From the NCBI GenBank assembly GCA_016872595.1, contig VGZJ01000024.1, positions 1-35,570 on the forward strand: DNA of 35,570 nt. Reading direction: 5' to 3'. Positions within the stretch are counted from its first letter, which is position 1. Each line of letters begins with the position of its first letter. Both the position numbers and the translations under genes were made by a program. Under the pieces are notes generated by a model, which was given only the letters and a program-made list of their open reading frames with translations, had not been told where the DNA came from and did not search any database. This document shows, in pieces, positions 15,931 through 23,817 of this stretch. This DNA comes from Planctomycetota bacterium (lineage in GTDB: Bacteria > Planctomycetota > Planctomycetia > Gemmatales > Gemmataceae).

Positions 15931-16789
15931 AACTCTTCTTCCCCAACTCCTGTGCCCGCTTGGTGGCGGCTTCGACAGCGTCGATTGCGGCGGCGCGGAA
16001 GGCGGCGCGCTCTAGCGCGTGCAGGCCGACGATGGTCGTTCCGCCGGGGCTGGCGACCGCGTCCTTCAGCGCGCCGGGGTGCTGGCCGGTTTGCAGCACC
16101 ATTTGCGCCGCGCCCAGAACCGTTTGTGCCGCGAGTGCCTGTGCGGTCGCGCGCGGCAGGCCGCACTTAACCCCGCCGTCGGCCAGCGCCTCGATAAACA
16201 GGTACACGAACGCCGGGCCGCTCCCGCTTAGGCCGGTGACGGCGTCGAGCAGGTGCTCCGGCAGCGCGTGCGCCACGCCCACCGCGCCGAACAGCTTGCC
16301 CACGAGGTCCGCGTCGGCCGCGGCGCGCGCGGTGTAGCCACTGGCGCTGGCCCCGACGAGGCACGGCGTGTTGGGCATGACGCGCGCGAGGCGCTCGGTG
16401 CCGAGGCCGGCGGCGAGCGTATCGAGCGTGACCCCGGCCGCGATGGAGATGACGAAGTGCCGCGGCGTCAACACCGGGCGCAGTTCCGCGAGCACCGCGG
16501 GCACGATCTGCGGCTTCACCGCGAGCACCAGCACGTCGCAGGCCCTCGCGACTTCGGCGTTGGTGGAGAGGGTGGGAACGCCGGTCGCGGCCTCGAACTT
16601 GGCGCGCGCGTCCGGGTACGGGTCGGCGGCGCGACTGCGGGCGGGGTCGATGAGGCCGGTTCGCGCCCACGCCGCCGCGAGCGCGGTCGCCATTTGCCCC
16701 GCACCGAGGAAGCCGACGGTCAGGGGAAACGGCGGATCGAGGGCCACGGGCCACACCCCGCGAACGGCGGAGGGGAAAAGACTCATCAT
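15929..16789 (-). CDS. proC: Pyrroline-5-carboxylate reductase
   Basis: 286 aa from ATG 16789; ATG 16786 is equally possible. It catalyses the last step of proline synthesis, P5C to proline with NAD(P)H. The Rossmann motif VGFLGAGQMATALA lies near residues 23-37. Further family marks are VLAVKPQ, SIAAGVTLDTL, RVMPNTPCLVG, and the C-terminal helical domain with LDAVTGLSGSGPAFVY and SPGGTTIVGL. It is about 15 residues longer than usual at the N-terminus, so an internal start may be used. It is divergent from the MFS transporter gene, and 114 bp separate them. The stop codon touches the repeat at 15684-15930. Confidence 0.95.
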   Translation of the reverse strand: MMSLFPSAVRGVWPVALDPPFPLTVGFLGAGQMATALAAAWARTGLIDPARSRAADPYPDARAKFEAATGVPTLSTNAEVARACDVLVLAVKPQIVPAVLAELRPVLTPRHFVISIAAGVTLDTLAAGLGTERLARVMPNTPCLVGASASGYTARAAADADLVGKLFGAVGVAHALPEHLLDAVTGLSGSGPAFVYLFIEALADGGVKCGLPRATAQALAAQTVLGAAQMVLQTGQHPGALKDAVASPGGTTIVGLHALERAAFRAAAIDAVEAATKRAQELGKKS

Positions 16790-16903
16790 AGCACCCGGAC
16801 GGGGCGCGCGGAAATGCTGGCGTCGGAACCGGCCCGCGAGTAATGTTGCTGGGACGTTGCAACCCTCCCGCCCGCTATTCCTCTTGCCCGTGGACCCGCT
16901 GCC

Positions 16904-18544
16904 ATGCCGTCCGACCCGAACGCAAGCGCCAACGCGCCCGATTACACGAACTTCGCGCCGCGCACGGGCTGGGCCAGTTTGCGCGACCTGAACAAGTACC
17001 AGTGGTTCGTGTTCTTCGTCGCCGCGATCGCGTGGATGGCGGACTGCATGGACCAGCAGCTCTTCAACCTCGCGCGGGTGATGTCGCTCACGGACCTGCT
17101 CGGCGGGGCGAGCGCGAACCCGGACGACGTGAAGACGTGGGCCGCCGTCGCGACCGCGGTGTTCCTCGTCGGCTGGGGCGCGGGCGGGCTGGTGTTCGGC
17201 ATGTACGGGGACCGCATCGGGCGCGTCAAAACGCTCACGTACACCATCCTCCTGTACTCGATCTTCACCGGGTTCAGCGCGCTCTCGCAGGGGCCGTACG
17301 ACTACTGTGTGTACCGCTTCCTCACTGGGCTGGGGGTGGGCGGGGTGTTCGCCGCGGCCGTGTCGCTCTTGGCCGAAACGATGCCCAGTCACGCCCGACC
17401 GTTCACCCTAGGCCTCATGCAAGCCAGTTCCGCCTTCGGGAACTGCACCGCGGCCCTCATGTTCATCTCGCTCGGCCTGCTCGAACTGAACGGCCACCTC
17501 GACGGCCTCAGGTCCGTGGGGCTGAACGCGTGGCGCGTGCTGTTCCTGATCGGGCTGTTCCCCGCGCTGCTCGTCATCTTCATCCAGCGCCGGTTGAAGG
17601 AGCCGGAATCGTGGGTGCGGGCGAAGGCCGCGGCCGACGACGGTACCGGGCGGAAGCTCGGGTCCTACGGCGACCTGTTCACGAACGCCATGACCCGCAA
17701 GCACGCGGTCCTCGGCATGCTGCTCGCGTTCGTCGGCGTCGTCGGGCTGTGGGGCATCGCGTTTTTCTCGGTGGACCTGCAACAATCGATCTTCCGCCCC
17801 ACGTTCGCGAAGGAGGCCGCGGTGCTGCACCCGTTCGGGGACGATGTCGCGAAACTAGTGAAGGCGCTGCGGTCGAACGACGAGGGCGCGGACCCCGCTA
17901 GGCCGGTCACGGCTGCGGAGATCGACGCCGCGCTCAAGGCCGCGAAAGCGAAGCCCGAAGCCGAGCGCAGCCCGGCACAGGTCGAGCTCCTGAAACTGGC
18001 CGCGCCCGTTGAGAAGGAGCGCGGGCAGTACCTCAAGGGGCAGGGCATCATCTGGGCCGGGATCACGTCGCTGGCGATCAACATCGGCGCGTTCTGCGGC
18101 ATGTCCGGGTTCTCGTGGCTCGCGAGCAAGATCGGCCGCAAGCCGGCGTTCATGATCACCATCGTCGCCGCGGCCGGCAGCGTCGCCCTCGTGTTCATGG
18201 GCATGAAGACCCGCACGGACATCATCTGGATGAACTTCGTGATGGGAGTGTGCATGCTCGCGCTGTTCGGCGGGTACGCGGTGTACCTGCCGGAACTGTT
18301 CCCCACCCGCCTGCGAGCCACCGGCACCAGCTTCTGCTACAACGTGGGTCGGTTCATCGCGGCCAGCGGCCCGCTCATGCTCGGCGTGCTGACGACGCAA
18401 GTGTTCGCCTACGCGAGCGAGGGCGGCCAGTACCAAGACCGGCCGTTCCGGTACGCGGGGCTGGCGATGTGCAGCATCTTCGCGATGGGCCTGCTCGTGC
18501 TGCCGTTCCTGCCGGAAACGAAGGACAAACCGCTCCCGGAGTAG
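16904..18544 (+). CDS. MFS transporter with enlarged central-distal loop
   Basis: 546 aa. It is a major facilitator with about 12 membrane helices. Motif A is visible in the loop after helix 2 (GMYGDRIGRVKT) and its repeat in the second half (SKIGRKPAF); LPELFPTRLRATG resembles the sugar/aromatic-acid porter branch. Unusual is a ~95-residue, charged, Ala/Lys/Glu-rich insertion between helices 7 and 8 (about residues 295-385), probably extracytoplasmic. The substrate cannot be told. A small unknown gene follows 21 bp downstream and probably shares the transcript. Confidence 0.85.
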   Translation: MPSDPNASANAPDYTNFAPRTGWASLRDLNKYQWFVFFVAAIAWMADCMDQQLFNLARVMSLTDLLGGASANPDDVKTWAAVATAVFLVGWGAGGLVFGMYGDRIGRVKTLTYTILLYSIFTGFSALSQGPYDYCVYRFLTGLGVGGVFAAAVSLLAETMPSHARPFTLGLMQASSAFGNCTAALMFISLGLLELNGHLDGLRSVGLNAWRVLFLIGLFPALLVIFIQRRLKEPESWVRAKAAADDGTGRKLGSYGDLFTNAMTRKHAVLGMLLAFVGVVGLWGIAFFSVDLQQSIFRPTFAKEAAVLHPFGDDVAKLVKALRSNDEGADPARPVTAAEIDAALKAAKAKPEAERSPAQVELLKLAAPVEKERGQYLKGQGIIWAGITSLAINIGAFCGMSGFSWLASKIGRKPAFMITIVAAAGSVALVFMGMKTRTDIIWMNFVMGVCMLALFGGYAVYLPELFPTRLRATGTSFCYNVGRFIAASGPLMLGVLTTQVFAYASEGGQYQDRPFRYAGLAMCSIFAMGLLVLPFLPETKDKPLPE

Positions 18545-18565
18545 GCGGTTCACCGACGAGAACAG

Positions 18566-18820
18566 ATGACGGTTCCCGATTGGCTGCAAACGCGGGGCGG
18601 CGCGCTCAAAGCGGGCGTGCGCCCCGAAACGACGTTCGTGGTGCTGGAAGGCACGCCGCAATACAAGCTGGAAGTGCGCCCCGCGGCCGGCACGTTCGCG
18701 TGCGCGGTGAGCAACACCGTCAACGGCAAGCGCCTCGACGACCCGAAGGCGACGTATGCCGACGCCGCCGGCGCGCTGGCCGGCGGGCTGGAGCAACTGC
18801 GGAACGCGCTGGGGTGGTAG
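18566..18820 (+). CDS. Small unknown protein after the MFS gene
   Basis: 84 aa from ATG 18566, 21 bp behind the transporter. It begins MTVPDWLQTRGGALKAGVRP and ends in a helix (GGLEQLRNALGW). The middle alternates beta-like segments (TTFVVLEGTPQYKLEVRP). No known family is recognised and no signal peptide is seen. It is followed by the composite repeat at 18836. Confidence 0.6.
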   Translation: MTVPDWLQTRGGALKAGVRPETTFVVLEGTPQYKLEVRPAAGTFACAVSNTVNGKRLDDPKATYADAAGALAGGLEQLRNALGW

Positions 18821-18835
18821 ATGGAGTGCAAACAG

Positions 18836-19053
18836 GCAGAAGAGTTTTGACAGGATGAACAGGATCAAAACAGGATGAAGAGAGACATCAACTTGCTCTG
18901 TTGAAACCCTATCATTTGACGGGGTTTCCGCAGGGGGCGATTCGGCGAATCTCCGGGGATTCCGCCGCCTCTAACCAGAGGGTTTCAACAGAGCAACATC
19001 AACTCTCAATTATCTCTGTTCATCGTGTTCATCCTGTCAAAACTCTTCTGCCT
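18836..19053. repeat. Outer palindrome, GGCAGAAGAG/CAGGATGAA family, split by a MITE
   Basis: The left arm starts at 18836 (ggcagaagagttttgaca, then ggatgaac) and the right arm ends at 19053; 26 nt match perfectly at the outer ends. Removing bases 18894-19004, which are the inner element plus one 9-bp duplicate, restores a compact palindrome with additional pairing (gatgaagagaga against tctctgttcatc). A related copy lies at 6736-6845. It lies between convergent genes. Confidence 0.85.
18894..18995. mobile_element. 102-bp MITE-like element with 17-bp TIRs and 9-bp target duplication
   Basis: The ends 18894-18910 (tgctctgttgaaaccct) and 18979-18995 are exact reverse complements. The element is flanked directly by identical 9-mers, acatcaact at 18885-18893 and 18996-19004. 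No open reading frame of note is inside, so it is non-autonomous. Internal hairpins such as gattc-ggc-gaatc are present. It is inserted in the loop of another palindromic repeat. A 9-bp duplication is seen in several IS families (for example IS4/IS10-like, IS1, ISAs1); the parent element is not in the window. Confidence 0.9.
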
Positions 19054-19074
19054 TTTTGCCTTCGCCCCCACAAC

Positions 19075-20112
19075 TCACTTGAAGAGGTCCGCGGGTTTCA
19101 CCGGCGTCTTGACCCACTCGGCGTTGTTCTTGAAGTAGAAGCGCGTCGGCTTGAACTCGCCCACGAGCGCCACGTTGGTCTTGTCTGGAATCTTCTGTTC
19201 CAGCCCGATGGCCCAGAAGCAACCGTTCACGATCAAGCGGCGGGTGCCCTCCCATTCGAGGTCTTGCGACGCGCCCATCGTGGTCGTAAACACGCGGCCG
19301 GACTTCAGGACCGGTTCCGGGGTGTTCGGGGCGACGACGTACGTCTTCGTCCACGCGACCGGCATCATCGGGTCGTTCTTCTTACCGGTCACGGCCTTCG
19401 AGTCGGCCTTCAGCGTTTCGGTCACTTCGCCCAGCACGAGCGGCGTGCTGTCGCCCGGTAGCGGCAGCTTCACGGTGTAAACGTCGGTCGTGCCGAAGAT
19501 GTCGCCGGCCCCGATGCCCTTCAGGATCGGGTGCTTCTCCTGCCCCTTCGCCACAATGCCGCGCGTGCCCTCCTTGCCGTGCGCGCCGTGGTGGTTCACC
19601 CACTGCTCGCCCAGCACCGCCTTGCCGAAGCCGCCCTCCCAGCCCTTCTCCTTGCTGCCGTTGTTGAACTTGGCGTACGCGCTCTTCCCCGGGATGCCGT
19701 TGAAGGCGTGCGTCGAGGTGCGCAGTCCGACCACCGGCTTGCCGGTCATCAGGTAGTCGTCGATGTGCTTGAGTTGGTCGTCGGGCAGGTTCAGGAACCG
19801 CGTGAAGATCACGAGCAGGTCCGCGTCCTTGAGCGCTTCGAGGCCGGGCACGTTGTTGATGTTCGGGTTGACAGTTCCGTCCTTGGGGTCCACCGTGAAG
19901 AGCACGGTACACTTGAACCCATGGTGCTTCGACAGCATCTTCGCCAGCAGCGGGATCGTCTCCTCGGAGCGGTACTCCTGATCGCCGCTCACGAGGACAA
20001 CGTGCTTGCCCTTGCCGGGGCCGTCGCCCCCTTCGAGAACGACGGGCTTGTCGGCGGCCGAGGCGAAGGGCGCGAAGGCGAGGGCGACGAGCGCGAGGCG
20101 AAACGGTTTCAT
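19075..20112 (-). CDS. Exported ThuA-like domain protein
   Basis: 345 aa with a signal peptide (MKPFRLALVALAFAPFASAA). The rest is a ThuA-like, glutamine-amidotransferase-fold domain: HVVLVSGDQEYRSEETIPLL at the start, ADLLVIFTRF, GKPVVGLRTSTHAF, and NGCFWAIGLE near the end. ThuA-like proteins are linked to trehalose or other sugar use, and planctomycetes have many; the reaction is unknown. It is divergent from the S9 peptidase gene, with the palindrome 20150-20252 in the 187-bp shared upstream region. Confidence 0.85.
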   Translation of the reverse strand: MKPFRLALVALAFAPFASAADKPVVLEGGDGPGKGKHVVLVSGDQEYRSEETIPLLAKMLSKHHGFKCTVLFTVDPKDGTVNPNINNVPGLEALKDADLLVIFTRFLNLPDDQLKHIDDYLMTGKPVVGLRTSTHAFNGIPGKSAYAKFNNGSKEKGWEGGFGKAVLGEQWVNHHGAHGKEGTRGIVAKGQEKHPILKGIGAGDIFGTTDVYTVKLPLPGDSTPLVLGEVTETLKADSKAVTGKKNDPMMPVAWTKTYVVAPNTPEPVLKSGRVFTTTMGASQDLEWEGTRRLIVNGCFWAIGLEQKIPDKTNVALVGEFKPTRFYFKNNAEWVKTPVKPADLFK

Positions 20113-20149
20113 GGCGTGCGTATTGGGGTGAGAGGAAGAGGGCAGAAGA

Positions 20150-20252
20150 ACCTAACCCCCCCAACCCCCTTCCCTGAGAGGGAAGGGGGAGCCAGAGTGT
20201 TGTTTTCTCTTCCCCCCTTCCCTCTCAGGGAAGGGGGTTGGGGGGGTTAGGT
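20150..20252. repeat. Palindromic element of the CCTAACCCC/CCCTTCCC family in a divergent promoter region
   Basis: 34-nt arms 20150-20183 and 20219-20252 are exact reverse complements, and pairing continues for a few bases inward. It sits upstream of both the ThuA-like gene (minus) and the S9 peptidase gene (plus), a position where a terminator would make no sense. It is related to 4671-4799 and 14070-14121. Confidence 0.9.
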
Positions 20253-20299
20253 CTCTTACCGCCCAGTATACTGCCTGAACGACGTTCGGGAGGGCAGCC

Positions 20300-22705
20300 A
20301 TGTTTCGCCTGTTCTTGTGCGGGGTGTTCGCGGTGACGATCGCGCTCGACGCATTCGGGCAAGAGGGCTACCAGAAGCCGCCGCCGGCGGTCGCGGCGAT
20401 CCTCGACGCCCCGACCCCGCCGGCGCTGTCGGTCAGCCCGACCGGGGACCACGTGTTGCTCGTCCAGAGCGCGCGGTACCCGGCCATTGAGGAACTGGCC
20501 GCGCCGATGGTGCGGCTCGCCGGGCTGCGCATCAACCCGAAGACCAACGGCCCCGCGCGCCCGCCGCGCGTCACCGGCATTTCCCTGATGCCCGTGACCG
20601 GCGGCGAGGCGAAGCCCATCACCCTGCCGGAAAAGGGCAAGTGCGGGTCGCCGTTCTGGTCGCCGGACGGCAAGCGGTTCGCGGTTCTCAACACCACGCC
20701 CAGCGGCATCGAACTGTGGGTGTGCGAAGTCGGCGACACCAAGTTCCAGAAGGTGAAGGGGCTGCTGGTGAACGCGGCCATCGGCGAGCCGGCGCAGTGG
20801 ATGCCCGACAGCCGCTCGCTGCTGGTTCAAACGATCCCGCACACGCGCGGCGACGCCCCTTCGCCGCCGCTCGCACCCGCCGGCCCGGTCATTCAGGAAA
20901 GCGGCGGGAAGGCCGCGCCCGTGCGCACCTATCAGGACATGCTGAAGGACGCGCACGACGCGGCCCTCTTCGAGCACTACTGCACGTCGCAACTGGTGAT
21001 CGTCGCGCTCGACGGCGAGCGCACCGCGGCGCACGACCTCGGCAAGCCCGGCATCGTGACCAACTCGGACCCGTCGCCGGACGGCCAGTTCGTACTGGTC
21101 GCGCGCCTCGCGAAGCCGTTCTCGTACCTGCACCCGTACACCTCGTTCCCGCGCGCCGTCGAGGTATACAAGGCGAGCGGGGAGAAGAGCGCGACGGTCG
21201 CGGAACTGCCGCTGCAAGACAAGGTGCCGATCGAGGGCGTGCCCACCGGCCCGCGGTCGATCCGCTGGGTACCCACCAACCCGCACGCGCTCATCTGGGC
21301 CGAGGCGCAGGACGACGGCGACCCCAAGAAGAAGGTGCCGCACCGCGATGCCCTCTTCACCGCGACGGCCGGGGCCGAGATCAAGGGCACGGAGCTGTTG
21401 AAGATCGAGCACCGCTTCGCGGGGTTGGACTTCTTCCCCAGCGGCAACCGGATGCTGGTGCGCGACTACGACCGCGACCGCAAGTGGGTGCGCACGTTCC
21501 TCGCGCCGACCACGACGATTCTCGCGCCCGATCCCAAGCTGCTGTGGGAGCGGTCGAGCCAAGACCGCTACGGCGACCCCGGCGCGCCGGTCGCGCGGAC
21601 GCTCCCCAGCGGGCACCTCGTGATCCGCACCGCGGGTGACCCGGCCGGCGACACGTTTTTCCTGCGCGGCGATGGCGCGACCCCGAAGGGCGACCGCCCG
21701 TTCCTCGACAAGTACAACCTGAGCACCGGCAAGGCCGAGCGCCTGTTCCACTGCCCCGAAGGGGCCTACGAAGAAGTGGTGCGCGTGCTGAACGTGTCCG
21801 GGTCGAAGGTGCTGGTACGGCGCGAGACCGTGACCGAGCCGCCGAACGTGTACTACCGCGACGGCGTTCACGAGAAGAAGCTTACGGACAACACCGACCC
21901 CGCGCCCGAGCTGCGCAAGGCGAAGAAGCAACTCGTCACAACGAAGCGCGCCGACGGCACGACCATCTCGTTCACGCTGCACCTGCCGCCGGGCCACAAG
22001 GACGGCGACTCGGTGCCCGCGGTGTTCTACGCCTACCCGGTCGAGTTCGCCTCGGCCGACACCGCGGGCCAAGTGAGCGGGTCGCCGCACCGCTTCACCG
22101 CGGTCGGCGGGTACTCGCACCTGTTCTTCCTCACGCAGGGCTACGCGGTGATGGAAGTGTCCATGCCCATCGTCGGCCCGCCGGAGACCGCGAACAACAA
22201 CTTCGTCGAGCAACTGAACGACAATGCGAAGGCCGCGCTCGACAAGGCCACGGAGTTCGGCATCGACAAGACCCGCGTCGGCGTGATGGGCCACAGCTAC
22301 GGCGCGTTCATGACGGCGAACCTGTTGGCGCACTCCGACCTGTTCAAGGCCGGGATCGCGCGGAGCGGGGCGTACAACCGCACGCTCACGCCGTTCGGGT
22401 TCCAGAACGAGCGCCGCACGTTTTGGGACGCGCCCGAAATCTACGGGAAGATGTCGCCGTTCTACCACGCGCACAAGATCAAGGAGCCGATCCTGATGAT
22501 CCACGGCGCGAGCGACGCCAACCCCGGCACGTTCCCGGTGCAGAGCGAGCGCATGTATCAGGCGGTGCGCGGCACCGGCGGCACCGCGCGGCTGGTGCTG
22601 CTCCCGCACGAGGACCACGGCTACGCCGCGCGCGAGTCCATCGGCCACGTCCTGTACGAACAGATCGCATGGTTCGACAAGTACGTGAAGGGCGCGAAGA
22701 ACTAG
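20300..22705 (+). CDS. Secreted S9 peptidase (prolyl-oligopeptidase/glutamyl endopeptidase type)
   Basis: 801 aa with an N-terminal signal peptide (to about residue 20). The opening YQKPPPAVAAILDAPTPPAL resembles the start of the chloroplast glutamyl endopeptidase-like S9 group. Residues about 40-530 form a beta-propeller domain, and the C-terminal ~270 residues an alpha/beta-hydrolase domain. The catalytic triad is visible: Ser in MGHSYGAF (S666), Asp in GASDANPGT (D739), His in EDHGYAARES (H773). It should cleave peptides outside the cytoplasmic membrane. A palindrome follows 5 bp after the stop. Confidence 0.92.
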   Translation: MFRLFLCGVFAVTIALDAFGQEGYQKPPPAVAAILDAPTPPALSVSPTGDHVLLVQSARYPAIEELAAPMVRLAGLRINPKTNGPARPPRVTGISLMPVTGGEAKPITLPEKGKCGSPFWSPDGKRFAVLNTTPSGIELWVCEVGDTKFQKVKGLLVNAAIGEPAQWMPDSRSLLVQTIPHTRGDAPSPPLAPAGPVIQESGGKAAPVRTYQDMLKDAHDAALFEHYCTSQLVIVALDGERTAAHDLGKPGIVTNSDPSPDGQFVLVARLAKPFSYLHPYTSFPRAVEVYKASGEKSATVAELPLQDKVPIEGVPTGPRSIRWVPTNPHALIWAEAQDDGDPKKKVPHRDALFTATAGAEIKGTELLKIEHRFAGLDFFPSGNRMLVRDYDRDRKWVRTFLAPTTTILAPDPKLLWERSSQDRYGDPGAPVARTLPSGHLVIRTAGDPAGDTFFLRGDGATPKGDRPFLDKYNLSTGKAERLFHCPEGAYEEVVRVLNVSGSKVLVRRETVTEPPNVYYRDGVHEKKLTDNTDPAPELRKAKKQLVTTKRADGTTISFTLHLPPGHKDGDSVPAVFYAYPVEFASADTAGQVSGSPHRFTAVGGYSHLFFLTQGYAVMEVSMPIVGPPETANNNFVEQLNDNAKAALDKATEFGIDKTRVGVMGHSYGAFMTANLLAHSDLFKAGIARSGAYNRTLTPFGFQNERRTFWDAPEIYGKMSPFYHAHKIKEPILMIHGASDANPGTFPVQSERMYQAVRGTGGTARLVLLPHEDHGYAARESIGHVLYEQIAWFDKYVKGAKN

Positions 22706-22710
22706 CCGAG

Positions 22711-22819
22711 TTCACCGCGGGGACCACAGAGTACGCGGAGAGTACACCGAGAGTTGAGCCGGCTGTAATCTGTCGCTCTTTTGTCTTCTCTCTGCGTGCT
22801 CTGCGGTCTCCGCGGTGAA
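22711..22819. repeat. Imperfect palindrome, TTCACCGCGG/ACAGAG family
   Basis: The arms 22711-22742 and 22788-22819 are reverse complements with about four mismatches (left start ttcaccgcggggaccacaga). It fills the gap between the S9 peptidase and the GlcNAc-kinase-like gene on the same strand and may end the first transcript. The kinase frame stays open through the right arm, giving a false upstream start at 22781. Confidence 0.8.
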
Positions 22820-22846
22820 TACCCTTCGGAGTTGGCGAGAGGCACT

Positions 22847-23782
22847 ATGGCGGAACCGCAACTCATAATCGGGATCGACGGCGGGGCGTCGCACACGGCG
22901 GCGGTGCTGGCCGACGCGCGGACCGGCGCGGCACTGGGGCGCGGCGAGGCCGGGCCGTCGAACATTCAAGCCGTGGGCGTGACCGCGGCGCTGCGCGAGC
23001 TGAACACCGCGGTCGCCGGCGCGTTCCGCTCCGCGAAGGTCGCGCGCGCGCCGGTCGCGGCGGCGGCGCTGGGACTGGCCGGGGTGGACAAGGCCGAAGG
23101 GCTGGACGTGATCCGCGGTTGGGCCGACCTCGTTCAACTCGCCGACAAGATCACCATTGCCAACGACGCGACGCTCCTGTTTGCGGCCGGCACGCCGGAC
23201 GGCTGGGGGCTGGCCGTGATCGCCGGCACCGGGTCCATCGCGCTCGCGCAAGACGCGCACGGAAAGGACGCCCGCGCCGGCGGTTGGGGCTACCTGCTGG
23301 GCGACGAGGGGAGCGCGTTCCGCGTCGGGCTGCTCGCGCTGCGGGCCGCGTGCCGCGCCGCCGACGGCGTCGGCGAGCCGACCGCACTGCTGCCGGCGCT
23401 GCTCCAGAAGTTGGGCACGCCGGACGCGCGCGAGTTCATCCCGGCCGTGTACCGCGGGACGTGGGACAAGGCGTTCATCGCGGGCCTCGCGCCGCTGGTA
23501 CTGAGCGCCGCCGCATCGGGCGACGCGACCGCGACCGCGATTGTCGAGCAGGAGGCGCGGGAACTGGCGCGAACCGCGGCCGGCGCTGTCGCCAACTGCG
23601 GGCTGTCGCGCGACGGCGTGCCGGTCGCGCTGGCCGGCGGGCTGGCGCTGGAGAGCGCCCCGTACCGCGAGCGATTCTTGCACGAACTTCGCGCCTGCGG
23701 CGTCACGCCCGGCCCGGTCGGGTTGGTGGACGATCCGGTCGTGGGCGCGGTCGTGCTCGCGCGCCGGTTGCTGACGAAGTAG
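22847..23782 (+). CDS. BadF/BcrA-type ATPase, N-acetylglucosamine-kinase-like
   Basis: 311 aa from ATG 22847, with gagagg as ribosome site a few bases upstream; the frame is open further but only through a repeat. ASKHA-fold kinase: phosphate-1 loop LIIGIDGGASHTAAVL, the phosphate-2 region VIAGTGSIAL, GGWGYLLGDEGSAF and the C-terminal ALAGGLALES. This pattern matches the BadF/BadG/BcrA/BcrD family members annotated as N-acetylglucosamine kinases, which form GlcNAc-6-phosphate from GlcNAc. It converges on the AnmK-like gene 35 bp away. Together with the deaminase/deacetylase fusion at 3653 it suggests amino-sugar salvage; the exact sugar is inferred. Confidence 0.8.
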   Translation: MAEPQLIIGIDGGASHTAAVLADARTGAALGRGEAGPSNIQAVGVTAALRELNTAVAGAFRSAKVARAPVAAAALGLAGVDKAEGLDVIRGWADLVQLADKITIANDATLLFAAGTPDGWGLAVIAGTGSIALAQDAHGKDARAGGWGYLLGDEGSAFRVGLLALRAACRAADGVGEPTALLPALLQKLGTPDAREFIPAVYRGTWDKAFIAGLAPLVLSAAASGDATATAIVEQEARELARTAAGAVANCGLSRDGVPVALAGGLALESAPYRERFLHELRACGVTPGPVGLVDDPVVGAVVLARRLLTK

Positions 23783-23817
23783 TCACGGCGGGAAATCAGC
23801 TCGGCCCGACCGCTTGT

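Noticed and set aside
16790-17392. N-terminal extension of the proC frame
   Set aside because: It overlaps the start of the MFS gene antisense, and the Rossmann motif is expected near the N-terminus of ProC.
20225-22648. An 807-residue open frame on the minus strand opposite the S9 peptidase
   Set aside because: Arg/Val/Ala-rich translation with no domain; a typical mirror of a GC-rich gene. The plus strand has a full peptidase with catalytic triad.
22781-22846. Upstream start for the GlcNAc-kinase-like gene
   Set aside because: The extra 22 residues are translated from the palindromic repeat, while ATG 22847 has a ribosome site and the expected ATP-binding loop directly after.
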